Below the pieces are notes generated by a model, which was not told where the DNA came from, ran no database searches, and saw nothing but the letters and a program-made list of their open reading frames with translations. Positions 7,472 through 12,919 of a stretch of 13,697 bases of DNA are shown piece after piece. A program made the position numbers and the translations under genes. Origin of the DNA: Pelotomaculum_B sp964543575 (GTDB taxonomy: Bacteria; Bacillota; Desulfotomaculia; Desulfotomaculales; Pelotomaculaceae); NCBI GenBank assembly GCA_964543575.1, contig CAZIYV010000088.1:1-13697 (forward strand). Reading direction: 5' to 3'. The stretch's first letter is position 1; each line of letters opens with the position of its first letter.

Positions 7472-7547
7472 GGGCCATTAGCTCAGTTGGTAGAGCACCT
7501 GACTTTTAATCAGGGTGTCGCTGGTTCGAGCCCAGCATGGCTCACCA
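7472..7547 (+). tRNA. tRNA-Lys (anticodon UUU)
   Basis: The 76-base sequence folds as a cloverleaf. The acceptor stem pairs GGGCCAT with ATGGCTC (one G-T pair), and the D arm is TAGCTCAGTTGGTAGAGCA. The anticodon stem is CCTGA/TCAGG with loop CTTTTAA (anticodon TTT), and the T loop is TTCGAGC. The discriminator is A and the 3' CCA is encoded. It reads AAA and AAG. Confidence 0.97.
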
Positions 7548-7560
7548 GTTAGTTATCAAA

Positions 7561-7680
7561 CGTCAGACGTCGGTAAGCAGGAATAAAAGGCTTGCTGACG
7601 TCTTGCGAATTGAAACAGAAGGAATTTGGCGCAGCCGAATTCCACCAAGCAATCTAACGTCCGACGTCTTACGACTGACG
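7561..7680. repeat. Repeat-rich spacer between tRNA-Lys and tRNA-Glu: GACGTC motifs and a perfect hairpin
   Basis: Three GACGTC hexamers (7566-7571, 7597-7602, 7663-7668) lie in related contexts. GACGTCTTGCGAATTGA and GACGTCTTACGACTGA form a near-direct repeat. The ends are imperfect inverted copies: CGTCAGACGTCGG at 7561 against CCGACGTC...ACTGACG at 7662-7680. At the centre, GGAATTTGGC (7621-7630) pairs fully, with one G-T pair, with GCCGAATTCC (7634-7643) around a GCA loop. This looks like a small non-coding palindromic element inserted between the two tRNAs. I cannot name a family, and copy number in the genome is unknown. Confidence 0.6.
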
Positions 7681-7690
7681 ACCGAAATGC

Positions 7691-7766
7691 GGCCCCATGG
7701 TCAAGCGGCCTAAGACACCGCCCTTTCACGGCGGTAACCCGGGTTCGAATCCCGGTGGGGTCACCA
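7691..7766 (+). tRNA. tRNA-Glu (anticodon UUC)
   Basis: The 76-base cloverleaf pairs GGCCCCA with TGGGGTC in the acceptor stem (one G-T pair). The anticodon stem is CCGCC/GGCGG with loop CTTTCAC (anticodon TTC), the T arm is CCGGG-TTCGAAT-CCCGG, and ACCA is encoded at the 3' end. It reads GAA and GAG. No separate promoter is obvious, so it is probably co-transcribed with tRNA-Lys through the repeat element. Confidence 0.97.
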
Positions 7767-7778
7767 ATTTAAGTTATT

Positions 7779-7806
7779 TGGGCAGCCTCTGGCTGTCTAT
7801 TCCTTT
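7779..7806 (+). terminator. Possible intrinsic terminator after tRNA-Glu
   Basis: TGGGCAGCC (7779-7787) pairs with GGCTGTCTA (7791-7799), with two G-T pairs, around a TCT loop, followed by TTCCTTT. The T-run is broken, so it would be a weak terminator. Its place 12 bases after tRNA-Glu supports the call. Confidence 0.4.
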
Positions 7807-7839
7807 AAATAGCACTGCACAAGCGACCTGGCCCAAAAC

Positions 7840-7868
7840 TTGATTTTTAGATTTAAAAAAGCTATAAT
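7840..7868 (+). promoter_or_regulatory. Promoter for tRNA-Gly
   Basis: TTGATT (7840-7845) and a perfect TATAAT (7863-7868) are separated by 17 bases, 11 bases before the mature tRNA-Gly 5' end. tRNA-Gly therefore appears to be its own transcription unit. Confidence 0.75.
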
Positions 7869-7879
7869 ATTAAAGCCGG

Positions 7880-7954
7880 GCGGGTGTAGCTCAACGGTAG
7901 AGCATCAGCTTCCCAAGCTGAGGGTTGCGAGTTCGATCCTCGTCACCCGCTCCA
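7880..7954 (+). tRNA. tRNA-Gly (anticodon CCC)
   Basis: The 75-base cloverleaf pairs GCGGGTG perfectly with CACCCGC. The anticodon stem is TCAGC/GCTGA with loop TTCCCAA (anticodon CCC), the T arm is GCGAG-TTCGATC-CTCGT (one G-T pair), the discriminator is U as usual for glycine, and CCA is encoded. It reads GGG only, so it is an accessory glycine isoacceptor rather than the main GCC or UCC species. Confidence 0.96.
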
Positions 7955-8083
7955 GTAATAGCAATGGTTCCGGGGTTTTAGTGGCTAAACTCACTTCTTG
8001 AATTTCCCAAACTCAGGGTTGATCTGATAATGATGCCGGGTTATGTTCAGAACAGGAAAAGACATCGACATAGGGTCTACACT

Positions 8084-8111
8084 GCCTGGCCGCATGCCGG
8101 GCTTTGTTTTT
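8084..8111 (+). terminator. Intrinsic terminator upstream of glnS
   Basis: GCCTGGC (8084-8090) pairs with GCCGGGC (8096-8102), one T-G pair, around CGCAT, followed by TTTGTTTTT. It probably ends the tRNA-Gly transcript, though it lies about 130 bases past that gene. Confidence 0.65.
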
Positions 8112-8199
8112 CCCATATGCCGCAGGTAAAAAGCCTGGTGTTTAGAGAGCCGGAAGGATTATTGGACAGTATGTTGAAATATGGCAAGAGGAAGGTTTA

Positions 8200-8228
8200 T
8201 TTTTGGTAAAATAGTGTTAAGGTATAAT
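8200..8228 (+). promoter_or_regulatory. Likely promoter for glnS
   Basis: A perfect TATAAT (8223-8228) has only a poor -35 (TTTTTG at 8200-8205, 17-base spacer). The predicted start near 8235 gives a leader of about 60 bases. GTTAAGG (8216-8222) and CCTTAAC (8265-8271) form an inverted repeat around the start site. Confidence 0.5.
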
Positions 8229-8297
8229 ATAGATTCTGTGACCAAAGATGCTCACCCCAATTACCCTTAACAACTACAATGAAAGGGAGCAATAGGA

Positions 8298-9980
8298 ATG
8301 ACATTAACCAGTTCCAACACCTCTTCCAACTTTATTCAGAACATTATCAATGAAGATTTTGATACAAACAAGTACGGCCGCCGGGTTCATACCCGCTTCC
8401 CCCCGGAGCCGAACGGCTACCTGCACATAGGACACGCCAAGTCTATCTGCCTGAATTTCGGGCTTGCCGCCAAAAACGGCGGACTGTGCAATTTACGCTT
8501 TGATGACACCAACCCGTCCAAAGAAGAAGTGGAGTACGTGGAGTCGATCAAGACCGATGTGAAGTGGCTGGGGTTTGATTGGGACAACCGGATGTACTAC
8601 GCCTCGGACTACTTTGAACAGATTTATGAATATGCCGTCCATCTGATCAAAACAGGACAGGCTTACGTTTGCGACCTGAGCGCTGAGGAAACCAGGGATT
8701 ACCGCGGTACCTTGACCGAACCCGGCAAGCCAAGCCCTTACCGCAACCGTTCGGTAGAAGAGAACCTGGATTTGTTCGAGCGGATGAAAGCCGGTGAGTT
8801 TGCCGAAGGCGCACGGGTGCTGCGGGCTAAAATCGATATGGCCTCGCCGAACCTGAATATGCGTGATCCGGTTATCTACCGTATTATGAAGGCGTCACAT
8901 CACCGGACCGGTGACAAGTGGTGCATCTACCCGATGTACGATTATGCTCACCCCATTTCCGATTCCATAGAAGGGATCACCCATTCCATCTGCACGCTGG
9001 AGTTTGAAGATCACCGCCCTCTTTATGACTGGACGCTGGAAGCGCTGAACATCTATCATTCCCAGCAGATCGAGTTTGCCCGGTTGAACCTGACCTATAC
9101 TGTTATGAGCAAGCGAAAGCTCAGGCAGTTGGTGGAGGAAGGATATGTTGGAAGTTGGGACGACCCGCGTATGCCTACCATATCAGGCTTGCGCAGGCGC
9201 GGCTATACCCCGGAAGCGATCCGCGACTTTTGTGAAGACATTGGGGTAGCCAAGTCCAACAGTATTGTCGACATAGCCATGCTGGAGCACAGTATCAGGG
9301 AATACTTAAACTCGCGGGCTCCGCGGGTAATGGCGGTGCTGCGCCCACTCAAGGTGGTTATAGATAATTACCCGGCAGGCCTGGCAGAGGAGTTGGACGC
9401 TGAAGTAAACCCGGAAAACCCCGCTATGGGCACGAGGAAAGTTCCCTTTGCGCGGGAGCTTTATATTGAACAGGACGACTTTCTGGAAGACCCGCCGAAA
9501 AAATTTTTCCGCCTGACCCCCGGTGGTGAGGTAAGGCTGAAACATGCTTACATCATCAAGTGTGAGCGGGTGGTCAAAGATGAAAAAACCGGTGAAATCG
9601 TAGAACTGCACTGCACCTATGATCCCGAAACCCGCAGCGGTTCCGGTAGTACGCGCAAAGTCAAGGGAACACTGCACTGGGTTTCAGCAGCTCATGCCGT
9701 TCCAGTGGAGGTGCGTCTATATGATCACCTTTTCACCAGGGAAAACCCGGATGAGGAGAAAGATTTCAAATCCTGCATCAATATAAATTCGCTGGAGACA
9801 CTGACTTCCTGCCTGGTTGAGCCGGGTTTGGCCGGAGCGCCGCCGGGAAGCCGGTACCAGTTTTTAAGGCACGGCTACTTTATTGCCGACCCGGTGGATT
9901 CAACTGCTGGCGCGCCGGTATTCAACCGGATCGTGTCATTAAAAGACTCCTGGGCAAAAATCATGAAAAAGAATGGATAG
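8298..9980 (+). CDS. glnS: Glutaminyl-tRNA synthetase (GlnRS)
   Basis: This class I synthetase attaches glutamine to tRNA-Gln using ATP. The 560-residue product matches E. coli GlnRS in length. The catalytic Rossmann fold shows FPPEPNGYLHIGHAKSICLN with HIGH at 43-46, LRFDDTNPSKEEVEYV after it, and the KMSKS-loop equivalent VMSKRKL from residue 269. These forms (PEPNGYLHIGH, VMSKRKL) are typical of GlnRS rather than bacterial GluRS. Residues from about 340 onward form the beta-barrel anticodon-binding region, with GSGSTRKVKGTLHWVSAAHA and LFTRENPDEEKDF. There is no C-terminal YqeY domain. ATG has AAAGGGAG about 8 bases upstream. Many Firmicutes instead make Gln-tRNA through GatCAB, and GlnRS is generally thought to have spread by transfer, so this gene may be acquired; base use does not stand out. 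Confidence 0.96.
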   Translation: MTLTSSNTSSNFIQNIINEDFDTNKYGRRVHTRFPPEPNGYLHIGHAKSICLNFGLAAKNGGLCNLRFDDTNPSKEEVEYVESIKTDVKWLGFDWDNRMYYASDYFEQIYEYAVHLIKTGQAYVCDLSAEETRDYRGTLTEPGKPSPYRNRSVEENLDLFERMKAGEFAEGARVLRAKIDMASPNLNMRDPVIYRIMKASHHRTGDKWCIYPMYDYAHPISDSIEGITHSICTLEFEDHRPLYDWTLEALNIYHSQQIEFARLNLTYTVMSKRKLRQLVEEGYVGSWDDPRMPTISGLRRRGYTPEAIRDFCEDIGVAKSNSIVDIAMLEHSIREYLNSRAPRVMAVLRPLKVVIDNYPAGLAEELDAEVNPENPAMGTRKVPFARELYIEQDDFLEDPPKKFFRLTPGGEVRLKHAYIIKCERVVKDEKTGEIVELHCTYDPETRSGSGSTRKVKGTLHWVSAAHAVPVEVRLYDHLFTRENPDEEKDFKSCININSLETLTSCLVEPGLAGAPPGSRYQFLRHGYFIADPVDSTAGAPVFNRIVSLKDSWAKIMKKNG

Positions 9981-10584
9981 GAAATACTCCGCCCAGCTTA
10001 TTTGCGGGCACTGCGGCAGAAAAGGTCTGGCCAGTATTCTTTCTGACTACAGCCAGAGGGATAGGGAAACATTGACCAGCCCGTGCGGCTATCTGGCGAT
10101 TCAAAGTGACCGGCCCTGGGGAGTGGGGTATAGTTTGTCCCTGTGCCATTCCTGTGATCAGCTGACTCTTACCAGGATAGAATGGCATGATGATTTTGAA
10201 CCGCAGGAATACAGTTATTTGATTATGTATCCCGCTGAGGAGTCCGTGCTGCCGGCAGAAGTAAAAGATGCTTACCTTGCCGCCCGCAGTTTTAAAAATA
10301 CTGATCCGGAAACATGCGCGGTTTACCTGCGCCGCACTCTGGAACTGGTCTGTGCTGATCGCCAGGCAGTAGGAGAGTCTATGTGTGAGAGAATAGGGGA
10401 TCTCGCCAATAAGGGCGAAATCCCCTTAAAATTATATGAGACAGCCTTAAAATTTGAAAGCTTAAAGAATACCGGAATAGAAAAAGAGATAGAGTTTTTG
10501 CAAGGACTTTGTCAAGCTGTCTTTAAGTATGTGTATCAGGGTCCAGCTTTGTTGGAGCGTTTAAACCTTTTTGCTGCAAAATAA
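9973..10584 (+). CDS. Zinc-ribbon, DUF4145-like protein of unknown function
   Basis: The 203-residue product begins at an ATG inside the last codons of glnS, overlapping it by 8 bases, which suggests translational coupling because no good ribosome binding site precedes it. The N-terminal half has two CxxC pairs (C11/C14 and C58/C61), the layout of a zinc ribbon. The C-terminal half has LPAEVKDAYLAA (from about 93) and CAVYLRRTLELVCAD (from about 115), which closely resemble the start and RRxLE helix of DUF4145, and a KYVYQGPALLERL end that also fits. The usual R-x-x-GN-x-x-H stretch is missing: FESLKNTGIEKEIEF stands in its place, so this is a divergent member. DUF4145 domains occur in some defence and restriction proteins and as stand-alone proteins. 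No function can be assigned here. Confidence 0.7.
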   Translation: MDRKYSAQLICGHCGRKGLASILSDYSQRDRETLTSPCGYLAIQSDRPWGVGYSLSLCHSCDQLTLTRIEWHDDFEPQEYSYLIMYPAEESVLPAEVKDAYLAARSFKNTDPETCAVYLRRTLELVCADRQAVGESMCERIGDLANKGEIPLKLYETALKFESLKNTGIEKEIEFLQGLCQAVFKYVYQGPALLERLNLFAAK

Positions 10585-10586
10585 AA

Positions 10587-10615
10587 CATCCTGCCAGTAG
10601 AACAGGATGCTTTTT
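10587..10615 (+). terminator. Intrinsic terminator of the glnS-DUF4145 unit
   Basis: CATCCTG (10587-10593) pairs perfectly with CAGGATG (10603-10609) around a 9-base loop, followed by C and TTTTT, directly after the stop codon. It closes the operon. Confidence 0.85.
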
Positions 10616-10654
10616 AGAGTACGTTTAATTGCGAAAAAAGGGGCAAAAAACCAC

Positions 10655-10672
10655 ACTCTGTATATTAAGAGT
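10655..10672 (-). terminator. Weak bidirectional terminator between converging genes
   Basis: ACTCT (10655-10659) and AGAGT (10668-10672) flank an 8-base loop. On the minus strand it is followed by GTGG and TTTTTT, and on the plus strand by TCTTTTT. The 5-bp stem is short, but the position just after the minus-strand gene supports it. Confidence 0.4.
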
Positions 10673-10694
10673 TCTTTTTAGTAGTTTATATATT

Positions 10695-10883
10695 CTAGGA
10701 AGCTCTTTGCCGGCGGGTAAAAAGCTCTTCGTATGTTGACATGTTCCTGATCAGGATTTTACGGGTTTCATTACTGTTGAGCTCGGTAATCCTGTCAATT
10801 TTCCAGCTTCCCCCGTTCGAAAACCCTGAAACAATATAGTTGTAGAAGAAACTTATACCGTCCAGCCACTTAAAAAAGCTCAT
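10695..10883 (-). CDS. Small hypothetical protein, divergent from scfA
   Basis: I do not recognise this gene. The minus-strand frame is open up to 11111, but the part upstream of 10883 looks like chance translation. ATG at 10883 is preceded by AGGGTGG, a usable ribosome binding site, and the 62-residue product (MSFFKWLDGISFFYNYIVSG at the start) has the balanced make-up of a real protein. An aromatic, hydrophobic first third (F, W, Y, I) is followed by a polar, basic second half with SWKIDRITELNSNETRKI and a YEELFTRRQR tail. There is no cysteine, no clear membrane span and no lipobox. A plausible promoter with an overlapping 14-bp palindrome lies just upstream. It is next to the SCIFF genes but reads away from them, so any link is open. 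It could also be a chance frame. Confidence 0.5.
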   Translation of the reverse strand: MSFFKWLDGISFFYNYIVSGFSNGGSWKIDRITELNSNETRKILIRNMSTYEELFTRRQRAS

Positions 10884-10899
10884 CTGACCACCCTGTAAT

Positions 10900-10928
10900 A
10901 TTCTAACATTGATTGTGAGCCGGAACAA
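10900..10928 (-). promoter_or_regulatory. Candidate promoter for the small minus-strand gene
   Basis: On the minus strand TTGTTC (10928-10923) and TAGAAT (10905-10900) are separated by 17 bases, with the ATG 16 bases past the -10. The -10 is good; the -35 matches only three of six bases. Confidence 0.4.
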
Positions 10929-10938
10929 TATATATTGT
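10925..10938. promoter_or_regulatory. Perfect 14-bp palindrome ACAATATATATTGT, candidate operator
   Basis: The sequence equals its own reverse complement over all 14 bases and overlaps the -35 of the minus-strand promoter by four bases, a common position for a repressor dimer. No cognate regulator is visible in the window, so the role is inference. Confidence 0.4.
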
Positions 10939-11089
10939 AGAAATTTATCGGTTTTTGCACAACTTATTGTGGCAGTATTGGCTAATCTCTGCGCTGCTGA
11001 AGCTTGAGGATGCGATCGGCCTGGAAAACAAGACAGAAAAAAGCAATGGTTTTTGTATAAAATGCGCGTTTTTTTAAGTTTCAGTCTGG

Positions 11090-11118
11090 TTGCGCCACCT
11101 TCCCTAATCATTTATAAT
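11090..11118 (+). promoter_or_regulatory. Promoter for scfA
   Basis: A perfect TATAAT (11113-11118) with TTGCGC (11090-11095) 17 bases upstream. Transcription would start near 11125, just before the AGAGGGGTGG ribosome binding site of scfA, so the leader is very short. Confidence 0.6.
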
Positions 11119-11143
11119 GACTATGAAAGAGGGGTGGTAAAGG

Positions 11144-11296
11144 TTGGGTAAACACATCAAAACATTAAACGGCATCAATCTCAAGTCAACCATTAAAGAC
11201 CGCGGCTGTGGCGAGTGCCAGTCTTCCTGCCAGTCAGCCTGTAAAACATCCTGTACGGTGGGAAACCAGGTCTGTTCAAAAGAAAAATCCAGGTAA
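11144..11296 (+). CDS. scfA: SCIFF (six cysteines in forty-five residues) ranthipeptide precursor
   Basis: The 50-residue peptide is a ribosomally made precursor that its radical SAM partner modifies with thioether bonds. It begins MGKHIKTLNGINLKS, the conserved leader-like start of the SCIFF family, and its core holds six cysteines at 22, 25, 29, 33, 37 and 44 in the family spacing C-x2-C-x3-C-x3-C-x3-C-x6-C. CQSACKTSC and TVGNQ are near-invariant family segments. In studied homologues a Cys is linked to the Thr five positions later; the equivalent pair here is C33 and T38. The tail continues six residues beyond the last Cys. TTG is the only possible start: an in-frame stop lies at 11138-11140, and no other start codon precedes the motif. 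Ribosome binding site AGAGGGGTGG. scfB follows after a terminator. The mature product's role is unsettled; signalling has been proposed in clostridia. Confidence 0.95.
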   Translation: MGKHIKTLNGINLKSTIKDRGCGECQSSCQSACKTSCTVGNQVCSKEKSR

Positions 11297-11303
11297 AAAA
11301 TAG

Positions 11304-11333
11304 CCTTGTCCCACCGGGACGAGGTGCTTTTTT
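11304..11333 (+). terminator. Strong intrinsic terminator between scfA and scfB
   Basis: CCTTGTCCC (11304-11312) pairs with GGGACGAGG (11316-11324), nine pairs with one T-G, around ACC, followed by TGC and TTTTTT (11328-11333); six As precede it. It starts 8 bases after the scfA stop and ends one base before the scfB ribosome binding site, so scfB mRNA must come from read-through or a promoter inside scfA. Confidence 0.88.
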
Positions 11334-11347
11334 GAGGGGGATAGGTT

Positions 11348-12703
11348 TTGCTGCACAAGTTTGAGTTTGACGGGACTAAAATCATACTGGATGTGCACAG
11401 CGGGGCAGTTCACCTGGTGGATAATCTGGTCTGGGACCTGCTGGAAGATTACCGTCAAATTACTGATGAAGATCTGGCCTGGAAATATGGGCAGAAATAC
11501 GATCGGACATCTGTGCTGGAAGCTGTTGAGGAAATTAAAACCCTGGAAGACAGTGGCCTGCTGTTCAGCCCGGACCCCTACCAGGCTGTTTATTCCCCGC
11601 CGGCCAAAGTCGAGGTCAAGTCACTTTGCCTGCACCTGGCGCATGCCTGCAACCTGCGCTGCCGTTATTGTTTCGCCGGGCAGGGGCAGTTTGGCGGAGC
11701 GGCGGATTTAATGCCTTTGGAGACAGGCCGCAGGGCCATAGACTTCTTAATCCACCGGTCCGGCGGCAGAAAGCATCTTGAGGTTGATTTTTTCGGCGGT
11801 GAGCCGCTTTTAAATTTTAATGTTTTAAAAGAGCTGGTGGAATATGGCCATAAGCAGGGTGAACGAGCGGGCAAGACTTTCAGGTTTACCCTTACCACCA
11901 ATGCGCTCTTTTTGGATCAAGCGGTTACCAGGTACCTCAATGACCAGGATATCAGTGTAGTCCTCAGCCTTGACGGAAGACGGGAAGTGCATGACGCCAT
12001 GCGGGTCACAGCTATGGGCGCAGGCACGTACGACCTTGTCCTGGCCAGGGTCCGGGACTTTGTAAATTCCAGGGGCGGCTCGAATTATATTATTCGAGGT
12101 ACTTTCACCAGGCATAACCTTGATTTTTGCTCTGATGTGCTGCACCTGGCCAATCTGGGGTTTGAGCATCTGTCGCTTGAGCCGGTTGTAGCCCTGGAGG
12201 AAGCAGGCTATGCTATCCGTGAGGAAGATCTGCCCCTGGTTTATCTTGAATATGAACGGCTGACACGCGAGCTGCTCCGGCGCGTACAGACAGGCAAACA
12301 GGTAAATTTCTTCCACTTTAATATTGACCTTGACGGGGGACCCTGCCTGCCCAAGCGCCTTTCCGGCTGTGGCGCCGGGCACGAGTATATGGCTGTCGCT
12401 CCGAATGGAGATTTGTATCCCTGTCACCAGTTTGTAGGCAGGGACCGTTATTATATTGGAAATGTGGCAGGTGAAGATTTTAAAACCGGACTCGCAGACA
12501 CTTTCCGGCGGGCCCATGTTTACAACAAGGAAAAATGTGCCGGCTGCTGGGCTAAATTTTACTGCAGCGGGGGCTGTCACGCCAATGCCGACCTGTTTAA
12601 CGGGTCTATCTTCGAGCCATACCAGCTTGGCTGCGCGATAACCCAAAAAAGGCTGGAGTGCGCTATCTATTTTAAGGCAAAAACACAGGCAGGACAGATA
12701 TAG
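11348..12703 (+). CDS. scfB: Thioether cross-link-forming SCIFF maturase (radical SAM/SPASM)
   Basis: This 451-residue enzyme uses S-adenosylmethionine and iron-sulfur clusters to join cysteine sulfurs of ScfA to backbone-neighbouring carbons (known for homologues CteB and Tte1186). Residues 1 to about 75 form the winged-helix RiPP recognition element (LHKFEFDGTKIILDVHSGAVHLVD...), which grips the precursor leader. The radical SAM core carries C101-x3-C105-x2-C108 (CNLRCRYC) and the GGEPLLNF motif. The SPASM domain has C341 and C359 (GCGAGHEYMAVAPNGDLYPC), then C397-x2-C400-x5-C406-x3-C410 and C429, enough ligands for two auxiliary 4Fe-4S clusters; C333 and C438 are further conserved-looking cysteines. 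All key residues appear present. TTG start with AGGGGG 7 bases upstream; no in-frame ATG could replace it without cutting the recognition domain. No transporter or peptidase for the product is next to it within the window. Confidence 0.96.
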   Translation: MLHKFEFDGTKIILDVHSGAVHLVDNLVWDLLEDYRQITDEDLAWKYGQKYDRTSVLEAVEEIKTLEDSGLLFSPDPYQAVYSPPAKVEVKSLCLHLAHACNLRCRYCFAGQGQFGGAADLMPLETGRRAIDFLIHRSGGRKHLEVDFFGGEPLLNFNVLKELVEYGHKQGERAGKTFRFTLTTNALFLDQAVTRYLNDQDISVVLSLDGRREVHDAMRVTAMGAGTYDLVLARVRDFVNSRGGSNYIIRGTFTRHNLDFCSDVLHLANLGFEHLSLEPVVALEEAGYAIREEDLPLVYLEYERLTRELLRRVQTGKQVNFFHFNIDLDGGPCLPKRLSGCGAGHEYMAVAPNGDLYPCHQFVGRDRYYIGNVAGEDFKTGLADTFRRAHVYNKEKCAGCWAKFYCSGGCHANADLFNGSIFEPYQLGCAITQKRLECAIYFKAKTQAGQI

Positions 12704-12761
12704 ACCGTTTTAACGCAACTCACCAGCCAAATAGACCGGATATTTACACTCATGCAAAAAT

Positions 12762-12785
12762 ACGGCCAGTTTTGGGCCGTTTTCT
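12762..12785 (+). terminator. Intrinsic terminator after scfB
   Basis: ACGGCC (12762-12767) pairs perfectly with GGCCGT (12775-12780) around AGTTTTG, followed by TTTCT and preceded by AAAAAT, so it may work in both directions. It lies about 60 bases past the scfB stop. Confidence 0.75.
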
Positions 12786-12800
12786 ATAGCAGCAGCAGTT

Positions 12801-12829
12801 TTACTGGTTTATCTTTACTGTGATATAAT
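12801..12829 (+). promoter_or_regulatory. Extended -10 promoter for the LysM gene
   Basis: TGATATAAT (12821-12829) is a perfect -10 with the TGn extension; the -35 (TTACTG, 12801-12806) is poor. The predicted leader is about 85 bases. A TTGACA at 12882-12887 has no -10 partner. Confidence 0.55.
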
Positions 12830-12919
12830 GGAACAGCCTTTTCCACGTAACACTAACTCAACCATAAAATGAGAAAATGTTTTGACAAAAATATTTATTT
12901 TGAAAGGGGTTGATCTGAT

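Larger units (their letters stand above)
7955..8297. other. 343-base gap between tRNA-Gly and glnS
   Basis: The gap contains an intrinsic terminator (8084-8111), a -10 box for glnS (8223-8228) and the glnS ribosome binding site AAAGGGAG (8282-8289). A 59-codon frame (8030-8209, starting ATG-ATG) crosses the terminator and resembles no family I recognise; I do not call it a gene. No T-box leader (no GGGTGGNACCGCG-like box) precedes glnS. Confidence 0.6.
10884..11143. other. 260-base divergent intergenic region between the small minus-strand gene and scfA
   Basis: It holds promoters for both directions, a perfect AT-rich palindrome (10925-10938) and a second small inverted repeat, CACAA-CTTA-TTGTG (10958-10971). 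I see no gene on either strand. A run of seven or more Ts around 11069-11075 has no preceding stem that I can see. Confidence 0.5.

Noticed and set aside
7561..7680. CRISPR array or tRNA-associated integration site between the tRNAs
   Set aside because: The repeats are few, unequal and palindromic without regular spacers, and no duplicate tRNA 3' end or integrase is visible.
8030..8209. A 59-codon plus-strand frame (ATG-ATG start) upstream of glnS
   Set aside because: It crosses a good intrinsic terminator, has only a poor ribosome binding site, and the protein (many H, R, W) resembles nothing I know.
8229..8297. T-box leader controlling glnS
   Set aside because: No conserved T-box core or specifier-loop arrangement is present, and the leader is only about 60 bases.
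10884..11111. N-terminal extension of the small minus-strand gene up to 11111
   Set aside because: The extra residues have no ribosome binding site, unbalanced composition and cover the scfA promoter; the start at 10883 fits better.
11825..12646. A 273-codon minus-strand frame inside scfB
   Set aside because: It is a mirror of a strongly supported radical SAM gene, with no family motif of its own.
12882..12910. TTGACA before the LysM gene as a promoter
   Set aside because: No -10-like hexamer lies 16-18 bases downstream; AGGGGT occupies that place and is part of the ribosome binding site.
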